A stretch of 58,863 nucleotides of DNA from DTLC01 sp964555645. GTDB taxonomy: Bacteria; Verrucomicrobiota; Verrucomicrobiia; Limisphaerales; DTLC01. This document shows, in pieces, positions 1-9,849 of the stretch. The notes under the pieces are model-generated. The model did no database searches and was not told where the DNA came from. It saw only the letters and a program-made list of their open reading frames with translations. The position numbers and the translations under genes are program-made. The stretch covers positions 1 through 58,863 of the forward strand of contig CAZKTA010000019.1 of the NCBI GenBank assembly GCA_964555645.1, written 5' to 3'. Numbering within the stretch: the stretch's first letter is position 1; each line of letters begins with the position of its first letter.

Positions 1-2
1 GG

Positions 3-1775
3 GACACATGGGTCTTTCGTGACATGCGTTTTTCGTATGCATACGTGGGCGTGTGTAGCCAACGGGATAACCCGCTGAGTTTTTTGAACTGTCAATTTGT
101 GAATTGCGGGTATGGCATCCTCAACGAGTCTGGGTGGCCATTGATGTTGCGGAACTGCTTGTTCAGTAGCTGCGACTGGCCGTTGAACAGTGGCGGCCCG
201 ATTATTGGAGAACATCTGACAATCAACCAATGCCGCACTTTGATTTATTCTGGTCCAGCAGGACAGGTTAGCCTTACCAACAGTGTGTTTGTCAACGTGA
301 CCAATCTGGGTGTCACACCCAGCGGTAGTCACAACGGGTTTTTCAATTGCCCCACTTTCGGGCAAAACACAACGGTGGTCACAAACTATCCGTTCCGGAG
401 CAGCGCCATCGCAAACCCGTACTTAGACACCGAGCATTATCTGGATTGTTCACTTCTGCGAGACCGCGGCAATCGCAGCGCCGCTGAAGCCGGGCTGTAC
501 CATTACACCACGCGCGTAGACCAGGCGCGCGAAGCAAATTCTGTGCTCGACCTCGGTTTCCATTACTTAGCGGTTAATGGCAATGGACAGCCTTTTGATT
601 CGGATAGCGATGGCGTGCCAGATTACCTCGAGGACACCAATGGCAATGGCACGGCCGATTCGGGCGAGCCCGACTCTGGCCGGTACGTTGTGATTTTGCA
701 TCCGCTGGACTCGGACCTGTCCGAGGCACAACGCAGGCGTGTTGTGCAGCAAACACCAGGGGGTGCAAATCGGTGGCTCGCCACGTTTACTCCGGGCGCG
801 CGTACTGTGATCATGGCCGGCCCGGCCCGCACGAACTTTCAGGAAGTGCATCTTGGCACGACTTATTGGGTGTTCCTCAACAGTACAAATAACCCCGGCG
901 GAAACGACCTGCGCAACACGAATTTGCCTGGTATTTGGGTTCGGACGTTGCCCGAGCCGTTTAATGGCACTATTCCAACCTTCTGGCTGGATGCAGCTTT
1001 GGCGGCTAACAACGCCGGCGTTGACGATGTTTTGGCCATCGCATGGCAATACATTTCAGACGCACAACCCACGCCAACATGGGAAAACTACGGGACCCAG
1101 GACCGCGGGGATGCACGATACGGCCCGCTAAAAGACCTGAACTGCACCGGGCCGTGCGAACGCTATCCAGGGGGCGACTTTAACGATTATCTAGGCATCC
1201 CGATTTACTGGCCGCCCCCGGACAATTTCACGGCTTATCCAAAGTACAACGCCGCGTGCACAAATAACCTTGACTGCGCCACAAACAACTATGCTTTCAG
1301 CCTGGATTGTTCGGGGTTTGTGAGAATGGTCTTTGGCTACAGACGCAATATGGAAGGCAACGGATTCATTGACAGTGTGCCACTTTGTTACAGCACCAAT
1401 GCGGTAGGCCTGCCCCGCAGGGCGGATTGGCAATTCAACTTCGGCCCGGGTGTTGTGATCATACCGCACACGTTTGATACCGTGCCGACTAACTTCGCAA
1501 AGTTGCAAGTCGGAGACCTGGTGTTTTTTGAGTACCCGAATACGGCCACATACGATTACGACGCAGACTATGAGATTGATCACGTGGGCATATATCTCGG
1601 CCCGGGCAGGCGCACGGGCGGGCTTACGTACCATTACTTTATCTCAAGCCGTGCGAAGCTTAACGGGCCGACCATAGGCAGCGCAGCTTCAGGTTGGGGC
1701 GGTCAATCTATATTGGACGGTAACCCAACCACATTTTACTGGGTGGGCGCATACCGGTCTGTTCGCAGGCTCTAA
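3..1775 (+). CDS. Secreted beta-helix protein with C-terminal NlpC/P60 domain (5' end outside window)
   Basis: The reading frame is already open at base 3, before the first in-window ATG at 24, so this is the C-terminal part of a larger protein. The N-terminal visible part has short Asn/Cys-rich rungs (NCQFVNCGYG, RNCLFSSCD) typical of a right-handed beta-helix. Near residue 200 is an Asp/Asn-rich stretch (DSDSDGVPDYLEDTNGNG) resembling thrombospondin-type-3/dockerin-like calcium-binding loops. The last ~170 residues carry NlpC/P60 hallmarks: DCSGF with the putative nucleophile Cys near residue 429 (counted from base 24), GDLVFF, and DHVGIYLG with the putative catalytic His near residue 520. 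Such domains usually cleave peptides in cell walls or amidate-type bonds. I infer a secreted or surface hydrolase; the target is unknown. The domain calls rest on motifs, not a search. Confidence 0.8.
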   Translation, partial: DTWVFRDMRFSYAYVGVCSQRDNPLSFLNCQFVNCGYGILNESGWPLMLRNCLFSSCDWPLNSGGPIIGEHLTINQCRTLIYSGPAGQVSLTNSVFVNVTNLGVTPSGSHNGFFNCPTFGQNTTVVTNYPFRSSAIANPYLDTEHYLDCSLLRDRGNRSAAEAGLYHYTTRVDQAREANSVLDLGFHYLAVNGNGQPFDSDSDGVPDYLEDTNGNGTADSGEPDSGRYVVILHPLDSDLSEAQRRRVVQQTPGGANRWLATFTPGARTVIMAGPARTNFQEVHLGTTYWVFLNSTNNPGGNDLRNTNLPGIWVRTLPEPFNGTIPTFWLDAALAANNAGVDDVLAIAWQYISDAQPTPTWENYGTQDRGDARYGPLKDLNCTGPCERYPGGDFNDYLGIPIYWPPPDNFTAYPKYNAACTNNLDCATNNYAFSLDCSGFVRMVFGYRRNMEGNGFIDSVPLCYSTNAVGLPRRADWQFNFGPGVVIIPHTFDTVPTNFAKLQVGDLVFFEYPNTATYDYDADYEIDHVGIYLGPGRRTGGLTYHYFISSRAKLNGPTIGSAASGWGGQSILDGNPTTFYWVGAYRSVRRL

Positions 1776-1782
1776 AGCTGCT

Positions 1783-2049
1783 TTATATCACTAAGGCGAC
1801 AGCGGTTGCCAGTTGCGGAGCCTCCAGCCGGACGGAACTGTAGGCTGGTAGAGAAGTTTGTGTTTTTGTACGTAGCGTTTGCATTAGCCGGTTCACCCCG
1901 GCGCCGGGCATTGTCATGTCTACGATGTTATAAACCAACGCACAGTCTGCGTTTGTAAAGCTACCCACAACAAAGATATTTGTCCCTAAGACTGTCCGCA
2001 CATGTGCAAACACGTTAAATTCGGAGACTGCCCTCGACCGTGCTCCCAA
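1783..2049 (-). pseudogene. Possible remnant of a secreted repeat-protein gene
   Basis: An 88-codon open frame lies just downstream of the GloVer gene on the same strand. It contains a segment (GTNIFVVGSFTNA) resembling the 'GTNLYVGGSFTNAG' repeats of Verrucomicrobial propeller proteins. No second repeat, signal peptide or convincing ribosome-binding site is visible, and the rest does not resemble the family. It could be a gene fragment or a chance ORF. Confidence 0.22.
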
Positions 2050-2067
2050 CTATCCTTTGGTTTGAAC

Positions 2068-4488
2068 TCACTGTTTGACGAGCCGGAAGAACAGTTGCGG
2101 TGCGTTTTGCGGAACGGTGTACGGGCTTGTGGCACCTGGCACGTTGGTAAACAGGCCCGTGGGACTAGGTCCGGCTTGGAGTGTGAAGGCTGAGTTGGTC
2201 CAGCTCAGCACAATGGCATCGCCAATAAGCCGCGCTGTTAGAGTAATAGGCATAGGTAAGCTTGCCAGATCAAGCCGGAACACTGTGCCCAAGTCCCAGT
2301 TGCCACCGCGCACTGTTGTGCCGTATAGCGCGTCGCCGACTAGGACAAGATCACTGTCCGGATACGCCCCGTCATTGCCCGTGAAGTGTTTTACAACCTC
2401 ATACCCATTGCCGTCGGTGCCGAGCTTGAACACGACTCCAAAGTTCGACCGCCCGCCGGAGTATGTTGTGCCATAAAGCGTGTTGCCTACCAATGTGAGA
2501 CATCTTGTTGGGTTCGCGCCGTCGCTGCCAGTGAAGTGCTTGAGCACTGTGTAGCCAGTGCCGTCAGTGTTGAGCTTGAACACCACTCCCAGATTCGACC
2601 ATCCGCCATGATATGTCGTGCCGTATAGTGTGCTACCCGATAACGTGAGAACCGGATTCGGATGCGCTCCATCGTGGCCTTCAAAGTGTTTCAGCACGGC
2701 CAGGCCAGTACCGTTGGTGTTGATCCTGAACACTGTGCCTAGGTCCGATTCCCCGCCGGAATAGGCTGTGCCATACAGTGTGTCGCCGCACAGGACAAAC
2801 CCACCATTCGGCTCGTTACCGTAACGACCATCGTAGGGCGGGTCAGAGTCGCACCAGTCGAGGTTTGTCAGTGTAGTGAATAGCGTCCCATCGGTGCTTA
2901 GCCTGTAGATGCTCCAACCGCACTCGCCCCATGACGCCCAATAGACCATGCCGTCGGCCACCAGCGGTTGTGCGTAGGCACTGTTCCAACCGGTATCGCG
3001 CAGTATAGTGAAGCCCGTCCCGTCTGTGTTCAACTTGAACAAGCATGAATAAATATCATCCACGCCGTAGTCGGCTGCTCCGTAAAGCGTGCCAGAGGAG
3101 AATGCCAAGCCTCCGCGTGGGTATTGCCCATCGGTAAGTTCGCCGGTGAACTGTTTCAACACTGCATAACCTGACCCATCGGTATTGAGCTTAAACACCG
3201 TCCCGGCGTCCCGACAGCCGCCACGCTCTGTTGTTCCATAGATTGCGTTGCCAGACAACACCAAAGCGCCGCGGGGGTTCAGCGCATCGCTCATGTAAAA
3301 CTCCTTCAGCACTGTGAGCCCGCTGCCGTCGGTGTTTAATTTGAACACCGTCCCGAAGGCCGGGTAAACCCGGCGCTCAACCCCATACGATCCCAGAGTG
3401 CCGCCGTACGCCGCCGTCCCGTATAGGGTATTGCCCGCCACCAACAGACCGGCATTGGGTGATGATCCATCCGGGCCGCTAAAGCTCCAGATATTAGCGT
3501 AGCCCGTGCCGTCTGTGTTCAACCTGAAGATAATCCCCCTACTGTATGACTCGAGCGGACGCTGGGCTGTTCCGTAAAGTGTGCCGCCTGATAACACTAG
3601 TCCGCGGGGATGTGTTGCCTCCTCACCATTGAACCTTTTGATGACAGCGAAGCCGGTCCCGTCTGTGTTTAGCTTAAACACGGTCCCGTACCAACCGCGG
3701 TGTGTGGTGCCGTAGAGCGTGTTGCCGTCCAATACCAGAGTAGCCCAAGGATTCTGTCCGTCGTTGGCAAAATGTTTCAATACCGTGAAGCCGGTCCCAT
3801 CAGTGTTAACCCTGAACACCGTGCCGTAACCCGAGTTGCCGCCTGAATAGGTCGTGCCATAGAGCACGTCTGCTGACACTGCCAGCCCGCCGTAAGGGTT
3901 TTTCCCATCGGGACCTGTAAAATTCTTCAGCACCGTAAAACCGCACCCATCGGTGTTAAGCTTGAACACAGTGCCGCAATTGGAGTTGCCCCCGGCATAG
4001 GTCGTGCCGTAGAGCGTGTTACCCGAGAACGCCAGGCCCACTTTGGGATTTGCGCCGTCACTGCCGGTAAAGTGCTTCAACACGGCGAACCCACTACCGT
4101 CGGTGTTTAATTTGAATACAACCCCGAGATTCGATTCACCCCCCGAATACGTCGTGCCATAAAGCACGCCGTCGGAAAGTGCAAGCTCGCCGTTTGGCTC
4201 GGCGCCTTCAAACCGATTAGTGAACCATTTCAATACTGTGAATCCTGATCCATCAGGCTGAATTTTGAACACTGTCCCGCCCATTGCCCCTTCCGGCCCA
4301 GCGGTGCCATAGAGCGCATCGTCTGGCCCTTGCACAAGGTAGCCTTGCGGGCAAAGCCCGGTCATGTTGGTTAGGATGCCGAATGATTTGATAACTGTAT
4401 GGACTTCCGCATGTGTGCAGAGTATGCCACAGAGGCCGATACTCAGAACAATAGCGCTCTTTTTTAACCAGTTCTTGGCCGTTTTCAT
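2068..4488 (-). CDS. Secreted GloVer tandem-repeat protein (choice-of-anchor type)
   Basis: 806 residues. A signal peptide is evident: a Lys-rich start, a hydrophobic stretch (AIVLSIGLCGILC) and a THAEV-like cleavage region. The body is about 14 tandem repeats of roughly 45-55 residues, each with the core LYGTTYSGG, GTVFKLNTDGSG, then a VLKHF-like strand and a GANP-like turn. This is the GloVer repeat, expected to form beta-propeller-like blades. Two central repeats (around the motifs YGAADYG and VYWASWGECGW) are divergent. The C-terminus (ITLTARLIGDAIVLSWTN, then FTLQAGPSPTG) matches the Fn3-like tail that closes many Verrucomicrobial secreted repeat proteins. Its function is unknown; an exported or surface location is inferred. 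The nucleotide repeats are coding and are not a separate repeat array. Confidence 0.85.
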   Translation of the reverse strand: MKTAKNWLKKSAIVLSIGLCGILCTHAEVHTVIKSFGILTNMTGLCPQGYLVQGPDDALYGTAGPEGAMGGTVFKIQPDGSGFTVLKWFTNRFEGAEPNGELALSDGVLYGTTYSGGESNLGVVFKLNTDGSGFAVLKHFTGSDGANPKVGLAFSGNTLYGTTYAGGNSNCGTVFKLNTDGCGFTVLKNFTGPDGKNPYGGLAVSADVLYGTTYSGGNSGYGTVFRVNTDGTGFTVLKHFANDGQNPWATLVLDGNTLYGTTHRGWYGTVFKLNTDGTGFAVIKRFNGEEATHPRGLVLSGGTLYGTAQRPLESYSRGIIFRLNTDGTGYANIWSFSGPDGSSPNAGLLVAGNTLYGTAAYGGTLGSYGVERRVYPAFGTVFKLNTDGSGLTVLKEFYMSDALNPRGALVLSGNAIYGTTERGGCRDAGTVFKLNTDGSGYAVLKQFTGELTDGQYPRGGLAFSSGTLYGAADYGVDDIYSCLFKLNTDGTGFTILRDTGWNSAYAQPLVADGMVYWASWGECGWSIYRLSTDGTLFTTLTNLDWCDSDPPYDGRYGNEPNGGFVLCGDTLYGTAYSGGESDLGTVFRINTNGTGLAVLKHFEGHDGAHPNPVLTLSGSTLYGTTYHGGWSNLGVVFKLNTDGTGYTVLKHFTGSDGANPTRCLTLVGNTLYGTTYSGGRSNFGVVFKLGTDGNGYEVVKHFTGNDGAYPDSDLVLVGDALYGTTVRGGNWDLGTVFRLDLASLPMPITLTARLIGDAIVLSWTNSAFTLQAGPSPTGLFTNVPGATSPYTVPQNAPQLFFRLVKQ

Positions 4489-6580
4489 CGTTCAGGTTCC
4501 AAATGACTTAATCCTGTTTTCTAGATACGGCTCGGCATTGACTGCCCCGAAAAACTGCCCACAGATTTGAAAAATTTTGCAATTTATCTCACCTCACTCG
4601 ATTTGGCGCAGTTACGCGTATTCTACACATTTGAGAGCTAACAGGGACCAAGACCCAAGTTGCACCCCAACGGCTAATCAAGAGCGAGACGGCAGTACTG
4701 CGAGTTAAAGCTCCCCGCCCATGCTTGACCTGCGCATACCCAAACAACGAAGCAATCAGACCCGACACGCTGTTGATTCTAGCACATATTGATCTAGGAG
4801 TCGGAATGTTCGCCGGCTGTAGCTTTTGAAAAGTCGTGGTGCAAGATGTCGTTTCACTAAAGTCCGAATAACAGCGCAGGTTATTGCGCGCGACTGAATA
4901 ACAGGTTTCTCCCACCGCATAGGATGGCGATGCCCCCGAGCTCAATAGGCTTATCCTGCATTTCAGGGTTTTCATGCCCCATAGCTATGCAAGCACAAAC
5001 AATACCCTGAAAGAATGATTTGCCAGCGCTTGCGATGTTTTACGGACCGTTGGTAAGGTTAAGACCAGAGTCCGGCGGATGGGTATTCCGTCAGAAAACG
5101 ACTCGCTGAACGTGTGTTTCGTACACATGCCCACGGTGAAATCCAATTTTTGGACATTCATTTCCAAAAAACGGGCACTGTACGGCTGGTTTAGTACTGG
5201 CAAGATTTTGAAAAGTTCACTCTTGGCCAGGAGAAAGATGTTTCACAGTTTTGATTATGCAAACGGCGCGTATTGCGCCTGAGGTTATTGACCAAAAATT
5301 AGAGTAAGCTTAGGACTTGGCCACAGACCCTAACTTTGCTCGCAGTGACACGCAACGCCACGCAAATATTACGCGCCAGATCAACTGTGGCTGCATGCAA
5401 TTGTCGTTTCAGTACATAGCTAGGCCAAAACAGGCTCATACTTTGAGGGCACACATACACCGGTGAAGTCGTCCATTTAACGGGACGTCTTAGCGCCTCT
5501 GGTGGGCTTTTGGGTTGAATCCAAATCTGGAGGATGGGAACCGGTGACCTTGTATTGACTACCCGCACCTAGGCCAGAGTGAAAATTGTAAATAGCTGCC
5601 GTGAAATATATCCCCCCGAGTATTCCCAGATCGAATTGGCGTTGTCATCTGCTTTCACACCATTCCGTTTTTTTGTGTCGTCAGGCGGCCGGGATCACGC
5701 TGATCATGCGAAAGTGGTTTTTGACAAAACCAACTATGAGATGTTTTACAAGGCTTCAAAATAACGACAGAGACGCCAACTATGGCACTGAACTGCGATG
5801 GACGTGTATGCAAATTGCGTTTGATTTGTACCCGTAGCAGTTGGTGCCGGCTTACTATTGGAGCGGTATTGTATCAGGACAAGTTTGATGGCAAAGCCGC
5901 AGCCGAAGACACGGGGCAGCGGATTTAGATCGGTATAAGCCAGTATAATCCTATTGAGACAGGCTGCTTGACGGTGCGGATCGAGCAGCACACTGTGTCG
6001 CCGTATTTTGATCTTGACAGTAATGTGTAATGGGGGTGGTTAAGCGTTGGTCGTTTGTGGGCGAAGTTGGCGCAGTGTGCACTGGCAGTTCAGATGTTGG
6101 ACTTGCACTGGGCTGGGCCTGGCACAGTTGACCCAGCCGAGCTGCGGGATAAGACCAAAGAAATCGAAGACACGCTCGAGCCTTTCAAGTTCTGGCCAGT
6201 AAAAAATTTGGCGTTTGTTTTTCGTTTTAGTGAATGCTTTTCGTGGTGGAGCTTTTTACTGTCTTCTGTACAGGTCAAGATTGCTCCCGTAAGTGGTACA
6301 TGACGCTGGCGTTTGAGCTGTAGCAGCCCAGGTAGCTTGCAGGTTCTATATGTCCGCGCATAAATTCTCCGACATCCGGTAGTTAACACCCAATGAAAAC
6401 AGCCGCATTTATCCGTGTGATCAACAAATGTGGTGACCTTGACTTATGTCGAAAATCTTTTGCGCGGCTATATAGCACTGTTGATTCGGTTGCGTGGCGC
6501 ACGGCAGCACCGTTGACGCATGATTTTGTTTATGTGGGTCTTAGCTTGGAAAAAGTTGCAGACGAGGTAACCTTGAACTT
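4489..6580. other. Gene desert of about 2.1 kb
   Basis: No ORF here has a recognisable domain, a good ribosome-binding site or protein-like composition; the longest (4589-4975, minus, 128 codons) looks like chance. One stretch on the plus strand, about 5851-6303, reads in one frame as plausible protein interrupted by a TAG (5926-5928) and a TAA (6028-6030), so it may be a decayed gene. No tRNA or known RNA structure was recognised. Confidence 0.5.
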
Positions 6581-7741
6581 GTGAGGACCGACCTGACACC
6601 GCGTGAACGGTTGTTGAGTGCGCTTGAGCATCGTGAGCCGGACCGCGTGCCGATTGATTTTGGGGGTTACCAGACGGGTATCCACAGAATCGCATACCAA
6701 AAACTGCTCGATTACCTTGGGCTACGTGAGCAAATCGAGGTGATGGACATTGTGCAACAGCTTGCAAAACCGTCTGAAGCAGTGCTCGCGCGGTTACATG
6801 TTGACACGCGATATGTGTGGGCCAAACCCGCCTCAAGTTTTAAAGGCCAGATTGTTAAGAGAAAAGACAATGGACGTGTCTGGTACGATTTCACGGATGA
6901 GTTCGGTGTGACGTGGTCGATGCCGGGGGAGTCACCCTTCTATTATGACATTTCTTTCAGTCCGCTTGCTGGGTTATCGCTGGAGCAGATAAAAGAATAC
7001 CCGTTTCCCAAGGGTGATGACCTAACCCGGTTTGATGGGTTACGCGAGTGTATCCTCACTTTGAAACGCGAGACGCCGTATGCGGTTGTGAGCGGTATTT
7101 CCGGTGGGGTGTATGAGACATGCTGGTACATGCGCGGGCTTGAGAACTTGTACACAGATATGCTCCAGCAACCCGAGGTGTTTGAAGCGATCATAGAGCG
7201 GGTGTTGCAGTTTTGGCTGGACTGGTTCAAGGTGTTTTTGGACGAAGCTGGTGACATTGTGGATGTGATTATGCTTGGAGACGATCTGGCTGGTCAACGC
7301 GGGCCACTTTTCTCGCTGCAGATTTACCGTCAGATCGTTAAACCGCGTCAGAAACGACTCGTGCAATACATCAAGGCACGTACGCGTGCCAAGATATTGT
7401 ATCATACGTGCGGTTCAGTTGCGCAGTTTATACCCGAGCTATTGGACAATGGCATTGACATACTCAACCCTGTGCAACTTTCAGCCCGGGACATGGACGC
7501 TGCCTGGCTCAAAGCCAGGTTTGGTCAGCAACTCGTGTTTTGGGGTGGTAGCATTGACTCAGAGCACATTTTGCCAAACGGCAAGCCGGACCAAGTCCGC
7601 GAAAATGTCCGCCGACACATCGAGCTGTTCAAACCGTGCGGCGGTTATGTGTTTGCACCTGTGCACAACATCCAAGCTGATGTACCGCCGGAGAACGTGC
7701 TGGCGATGTTCGATGCAGCCATCGAATACGGTCGGTATTAA
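6581..7741 (+). CDS. Uroporphyrinogen decarboxylase (URO-D) family protein
   Basis: 386 residues with a GTG start at 6581, the first start that keeps the conserved N-terminus TPRERLLSALEHREPDRVP. The family includes heme-pathway HemE and corrinoid methyltransferases such as MtaA. The long central region and the C-terminal YHTCGSV, NPVQ and VFAPVHNIQADVPPEN motifs fit the URO-D-like proteins of unknown or methyl-transfer function that are abundant in Verrucomicrobiota and Planctomycetota, rather than true HemE, which is shorter and has a different N-terminus. The HxCG element could bind a metal. There is no corrinoid protein or heme gene nearby, so the substrate cannot be predicted. It appears to stand alone, with a 141-base gap before mreB. 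Confidence 0.8.
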   Translation: MRTDLTPRERLLSALEHREPDRVPIDFGGYQTGIHRIAYQKLLDYLGLREQIEVMDIVQQLAKPSEAVLARLHVDTRYVWAKPASSFKGQIVKRKDNGRVWYDFTDEFGVTWSMPGESPFYYDISFSPLAGLSLEQIKEYPFPKGDDLTRFDGLRECILTLKRETPYAVVSGISGGVYETCWYMRGLENLYTDMLQQPEVFEAIIERVLQFWLDWFKVFLDEAGDIVDVIMLGDDLAGQRGPLFSLQIYRQIVKPRQKRLVQYIKARTRAKILYHTCGSVAQFIPELLDNGIDILNPVQLSARDMDAAWLKARFGQQLVFWGGSIDSEHILPNGKPDQVRENVRRHIELFKPCGGYVFAPVHNIQADVPPENVLAMFDAAIEYGRY

Positions 7742-7835
7742 AAAACCTGACCGGTTTGCGAGATCGGCTCGAGCCAGGACAAGGCCTTAGGAATGATTGT
7801 TTTAATTTCCCAAAGGCGTCCTCAGAGTTATCCGC

Positions 7836-7864
7836 TTGACCTTTTGGGTTACGCACGGTTAATT
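7836..7864 (+). promoter_or_regulatory. Possible sigma-70-type promoter before mreB
   Basis: A TTGACC box (7836-7841) is followed after 17 bases by TTAATT (7859-7864), which is only a partial match to a -10 box. It lies 18 bases before the mreB ATG, so any 5' leader would be very short. Weak prediction. Confidence 0.25.
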
Positions 7865-7882
7865 TAGCCCGTAAGCAAATTC

Positions 7883-8911
7883 ATGTTCGCGCAACTTAAA
7901 AGCCTGTTTTCCAACGACATCGGCATAGACCTGGGCACGGCAAACTCTTTGGTTTACGTTCGTGACCAAGGGATTGTGCTGCGCGAGCCGAGTGTAGTTG
8001 CAATCCAGGCGGGTACAACGAACGTGTTGGCTGTGGGTGAAGAAGCCAAACGCATGTTAGGGCGCACCCCCGGAAACATCGTTGCAATCCGGCCAATGAA
8101 GGACGGCGTCATCGCCGATTTCGAGATAACAGAGGCGATGTTGCGGCATTTCATTCAAAAGGTGCAGAACCGCAAGTTAATAGCGCCGCGAGTTGTTGTA
8201 GCCGTGCCATCTGGGATAACCGAGGTTGAAAAACGGGCTGTGAAAGATTCCGCCACGCACGCCGGTGCGCGTGAAGTGTACCTGATCGAGCAGCCAATGG
8301 CATCCGCAATTGGCGTTGGGCTGCCAGTGCATGAACCAGCAGGCAACATGATCGTTGATATAGGCGGCGGCACGTGCGAGATAGCCATAATTTCACTGGC
8401 TGGCATAGTGTTCAGCCGCAGCCTGCGCGTTGGCGGTGATGAAATGGACGAAACGATCATCGCGCACATGAAGCGTGCTCACAATCTGATGATTGGCGAA
8501 CGCACCGCAGAAGAGATCAAGATTCGCATAGGCTCGGCTTATCCGTTGGAACAAGAACTGACCATGGAAGTCAAGGGCCGCGACCTGAGCAGCGGTTTGC
8601 CCAAAACCATTACCGTGCGCTCAGAAGAAATTCGCGAAGCCCTAAAAGAGCCGCTTTCGAGCATACTTGAGTCAATCCGGATCACCTTGGAACGTTGTCC
8701 GCCTGAGCTTTCGGCAGACCTGATTGATCGCGGCATAGTGATGGCAGGCGGCGGGTCGTTGCTGCGCGGCATAGACCGGTTGGTAGCCGATGAAACCGGC
8801 CTGCCGGTTCACATCGCTGACGATCCGTTGAGTGCAGTTGCCGAGGGCACAGGCCGTGTGCTCCAGGAATTACACTTCCTGAAGCGCGTTTCATCAGATT
8901 CAACGGTGTAA
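7883..8911 (+). CDS. mreB: Rod shape-determining protein MreB
   Basis: 342 residues, the usual MreB length. This bacterial actin polymerises under the inner membrane and guides the elongasome. Actin-fold nucleotide-binding motifs are clear: phosphate-1 GIDLGTANS near residue 15, phosphate-2 DIGGGTCEIA near 165, and the adenosine loop MAGGGSLLRG near 295. It is the first gene of a typical cell-shape cluster, followed by mreC, mreD, mrdA and rodA in the order known from many rod-shaped bacteria. The cell is therefore expected to be rod-shaped or at least to elongate by lateral wall synthesis. Confidence 0.97.
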   Translation: MFAQLKSLFSNDIGIDLGTANSLVYVRDQGIVLREPSVVAIQAGTTNVLAVGEEAKRMLGRTPGNIVAIRPMKDGVIADFEITEAMLRHFIQKVQNRKLIAPRVVVAVPSGITEVEKRAVKDSATHAGAREVYLIEQPMASAIGVGLPVHEPAGNMIVDIGGGTCEIAIISLAGIVFSRSLRVGGDEMDETIIAHMKRAHNLMIGERTAEEIKIRIGSAYPLEQELTMEVKGRDLSSGLPKTITVRSEEIREALKEPLSSILESIRITLERCPPELSADLIDRGIVMAGGGSLLRGIDRLVADETGLPVHIADDPLSAVAEGTGRVLQELHFLKRVSSDSTV

Positions 8912-8942
8912 CTCTGCGTTGCGTTCGCCACGTTGTTTGCCT

Positions 8943-9752
8943 GTGGCGAACTTGACACGCACACAATACAAAACTGTAGGCTTGGTGGTACTGCTGACGC
9001 TGGTGCTGCTTAATTTGCCCAGCAAAACGGCAGAATCGCTCAAGTCTGCATTGGCGAGTTTATTCCTTCCGTTGATCGGGCTTGCTAGCTCGTCTGAAGC
9101 ACTTGCCGCAAATGCAGTTGACAAAATTACGCCAAGAAAGGAGTTGGCAAGGCAAAACAACCTCTTACGGCAAGAAAACCAACAATTGCGTGCGCTCCTT
9201 TTGCAAACTCAAGAACAAGCACGCGAAAATGCGCGATTACGCGAGCTGCTTGCCTGGCAAAAACAAACCCCATGGAACTTGAAGGTTGGCCGTGTAATTG
9301 CGCGTGAGCCAGCCAACTGGTGGCGCGCGGTACACATAGACCTGGGCAACAAGGACGATGTGCGTGAAAACATGCCAGTGCTTACGCCTGAGGGTCTGGT
9401 GGGCCGGGTGGGTACAGTCGGGCTGGCCAGCGCACAGGTGCTGCTTTTGGGTGATCCGAACTGTCGAGTCTCGGCAACCGTCGAAAACGAAAGGCGCGAC
9501 ACGGGCATTATTGGCCCGGCTGGCCCGATCCCGACCGACATTGTCGAGCTAAATTATCTACCCCGCACTGCGGATGTGAAACCCGGGCAAGCTGTTGTCA
9601 CCAGTGGTTTGGGCGGAGTTTTCCCTAGAGGAATTCCGATCGGCAAAATTGTTGATGCGGCCCCAGCACAGGACGCCATGCACATGAAAGCGCGGGTTAG
9701 ATTGTCGGCAAACTTGAGTGCACTCGAAGAAGTGTTTGTATTGATGCAATGA
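8943..9752 (+). CDS. mreC: Rod shape-determining protein MreC
   Basis: MreC is a bitopic inner-membrane protein whose periplasmic part links MreB to PBP2 and RodA. The sequence shows one N-terminal membrane helix (VGLVVLLTLVLLNLP), a coiled coil (roughly residues 55-100, rich in Q, L, R and E) and the two beta-barrel domain with VGRVGTVGLASAQVLLLGD and the late GGVFPRGIPIGKI motif. I chose GTG at 8943, which leaves a short cytoplasmic tail; TTG codons at 8937 and 8919 are in frame and would add a few residues. No start has a strong Shine-Dalgarno. It follows mreB closely and precedes mreD by about 100 bases. Confidence 0.93.
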   Translation: MANLTRTQYKTVGLVVLLTLVLLNLPSKTAESLKSALASLFLPLIGLASSSEALAANAVDKITPRKELARQNNLLRQENQQLRALLLQTQEQARENARLRELLAWQKQTPWNLKVGRVIAREPANWWRAVHIDLGNKDDVRENMPVLTPEGLVGRVGTVGLASAQVLLLGDPNCRVSATVENERRDTGIIGPAGPIPTDIVELNYLPRTADVKPGQAVVTSGLGGVFPRGIPIGKIVDAAPAQDAMHMKARVRLSANLSALEEVFVLMQ

Positions 9753-9849
9753 GCGATCAAACGATACTGAACATTCAGCCAGCCGCACGGCAAACAGCCG
9801 TACCGCACGGCGATGTGCCCCTGAGGACACATGCGGACTCTGCCAAGCC

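Noticed and set aside
567..1049. 160-codon minus-strand ORF in the NlpC/P60 gene
   Set aside because: It overlaps a strongly motif-supported gene and has no family signature.
2068..4488. CRISPR-like or satellite DNA repeats
   Set aside because: The period follows protein repeats in one open frame and the units diverge at the third codon position; no spacers of constant size.
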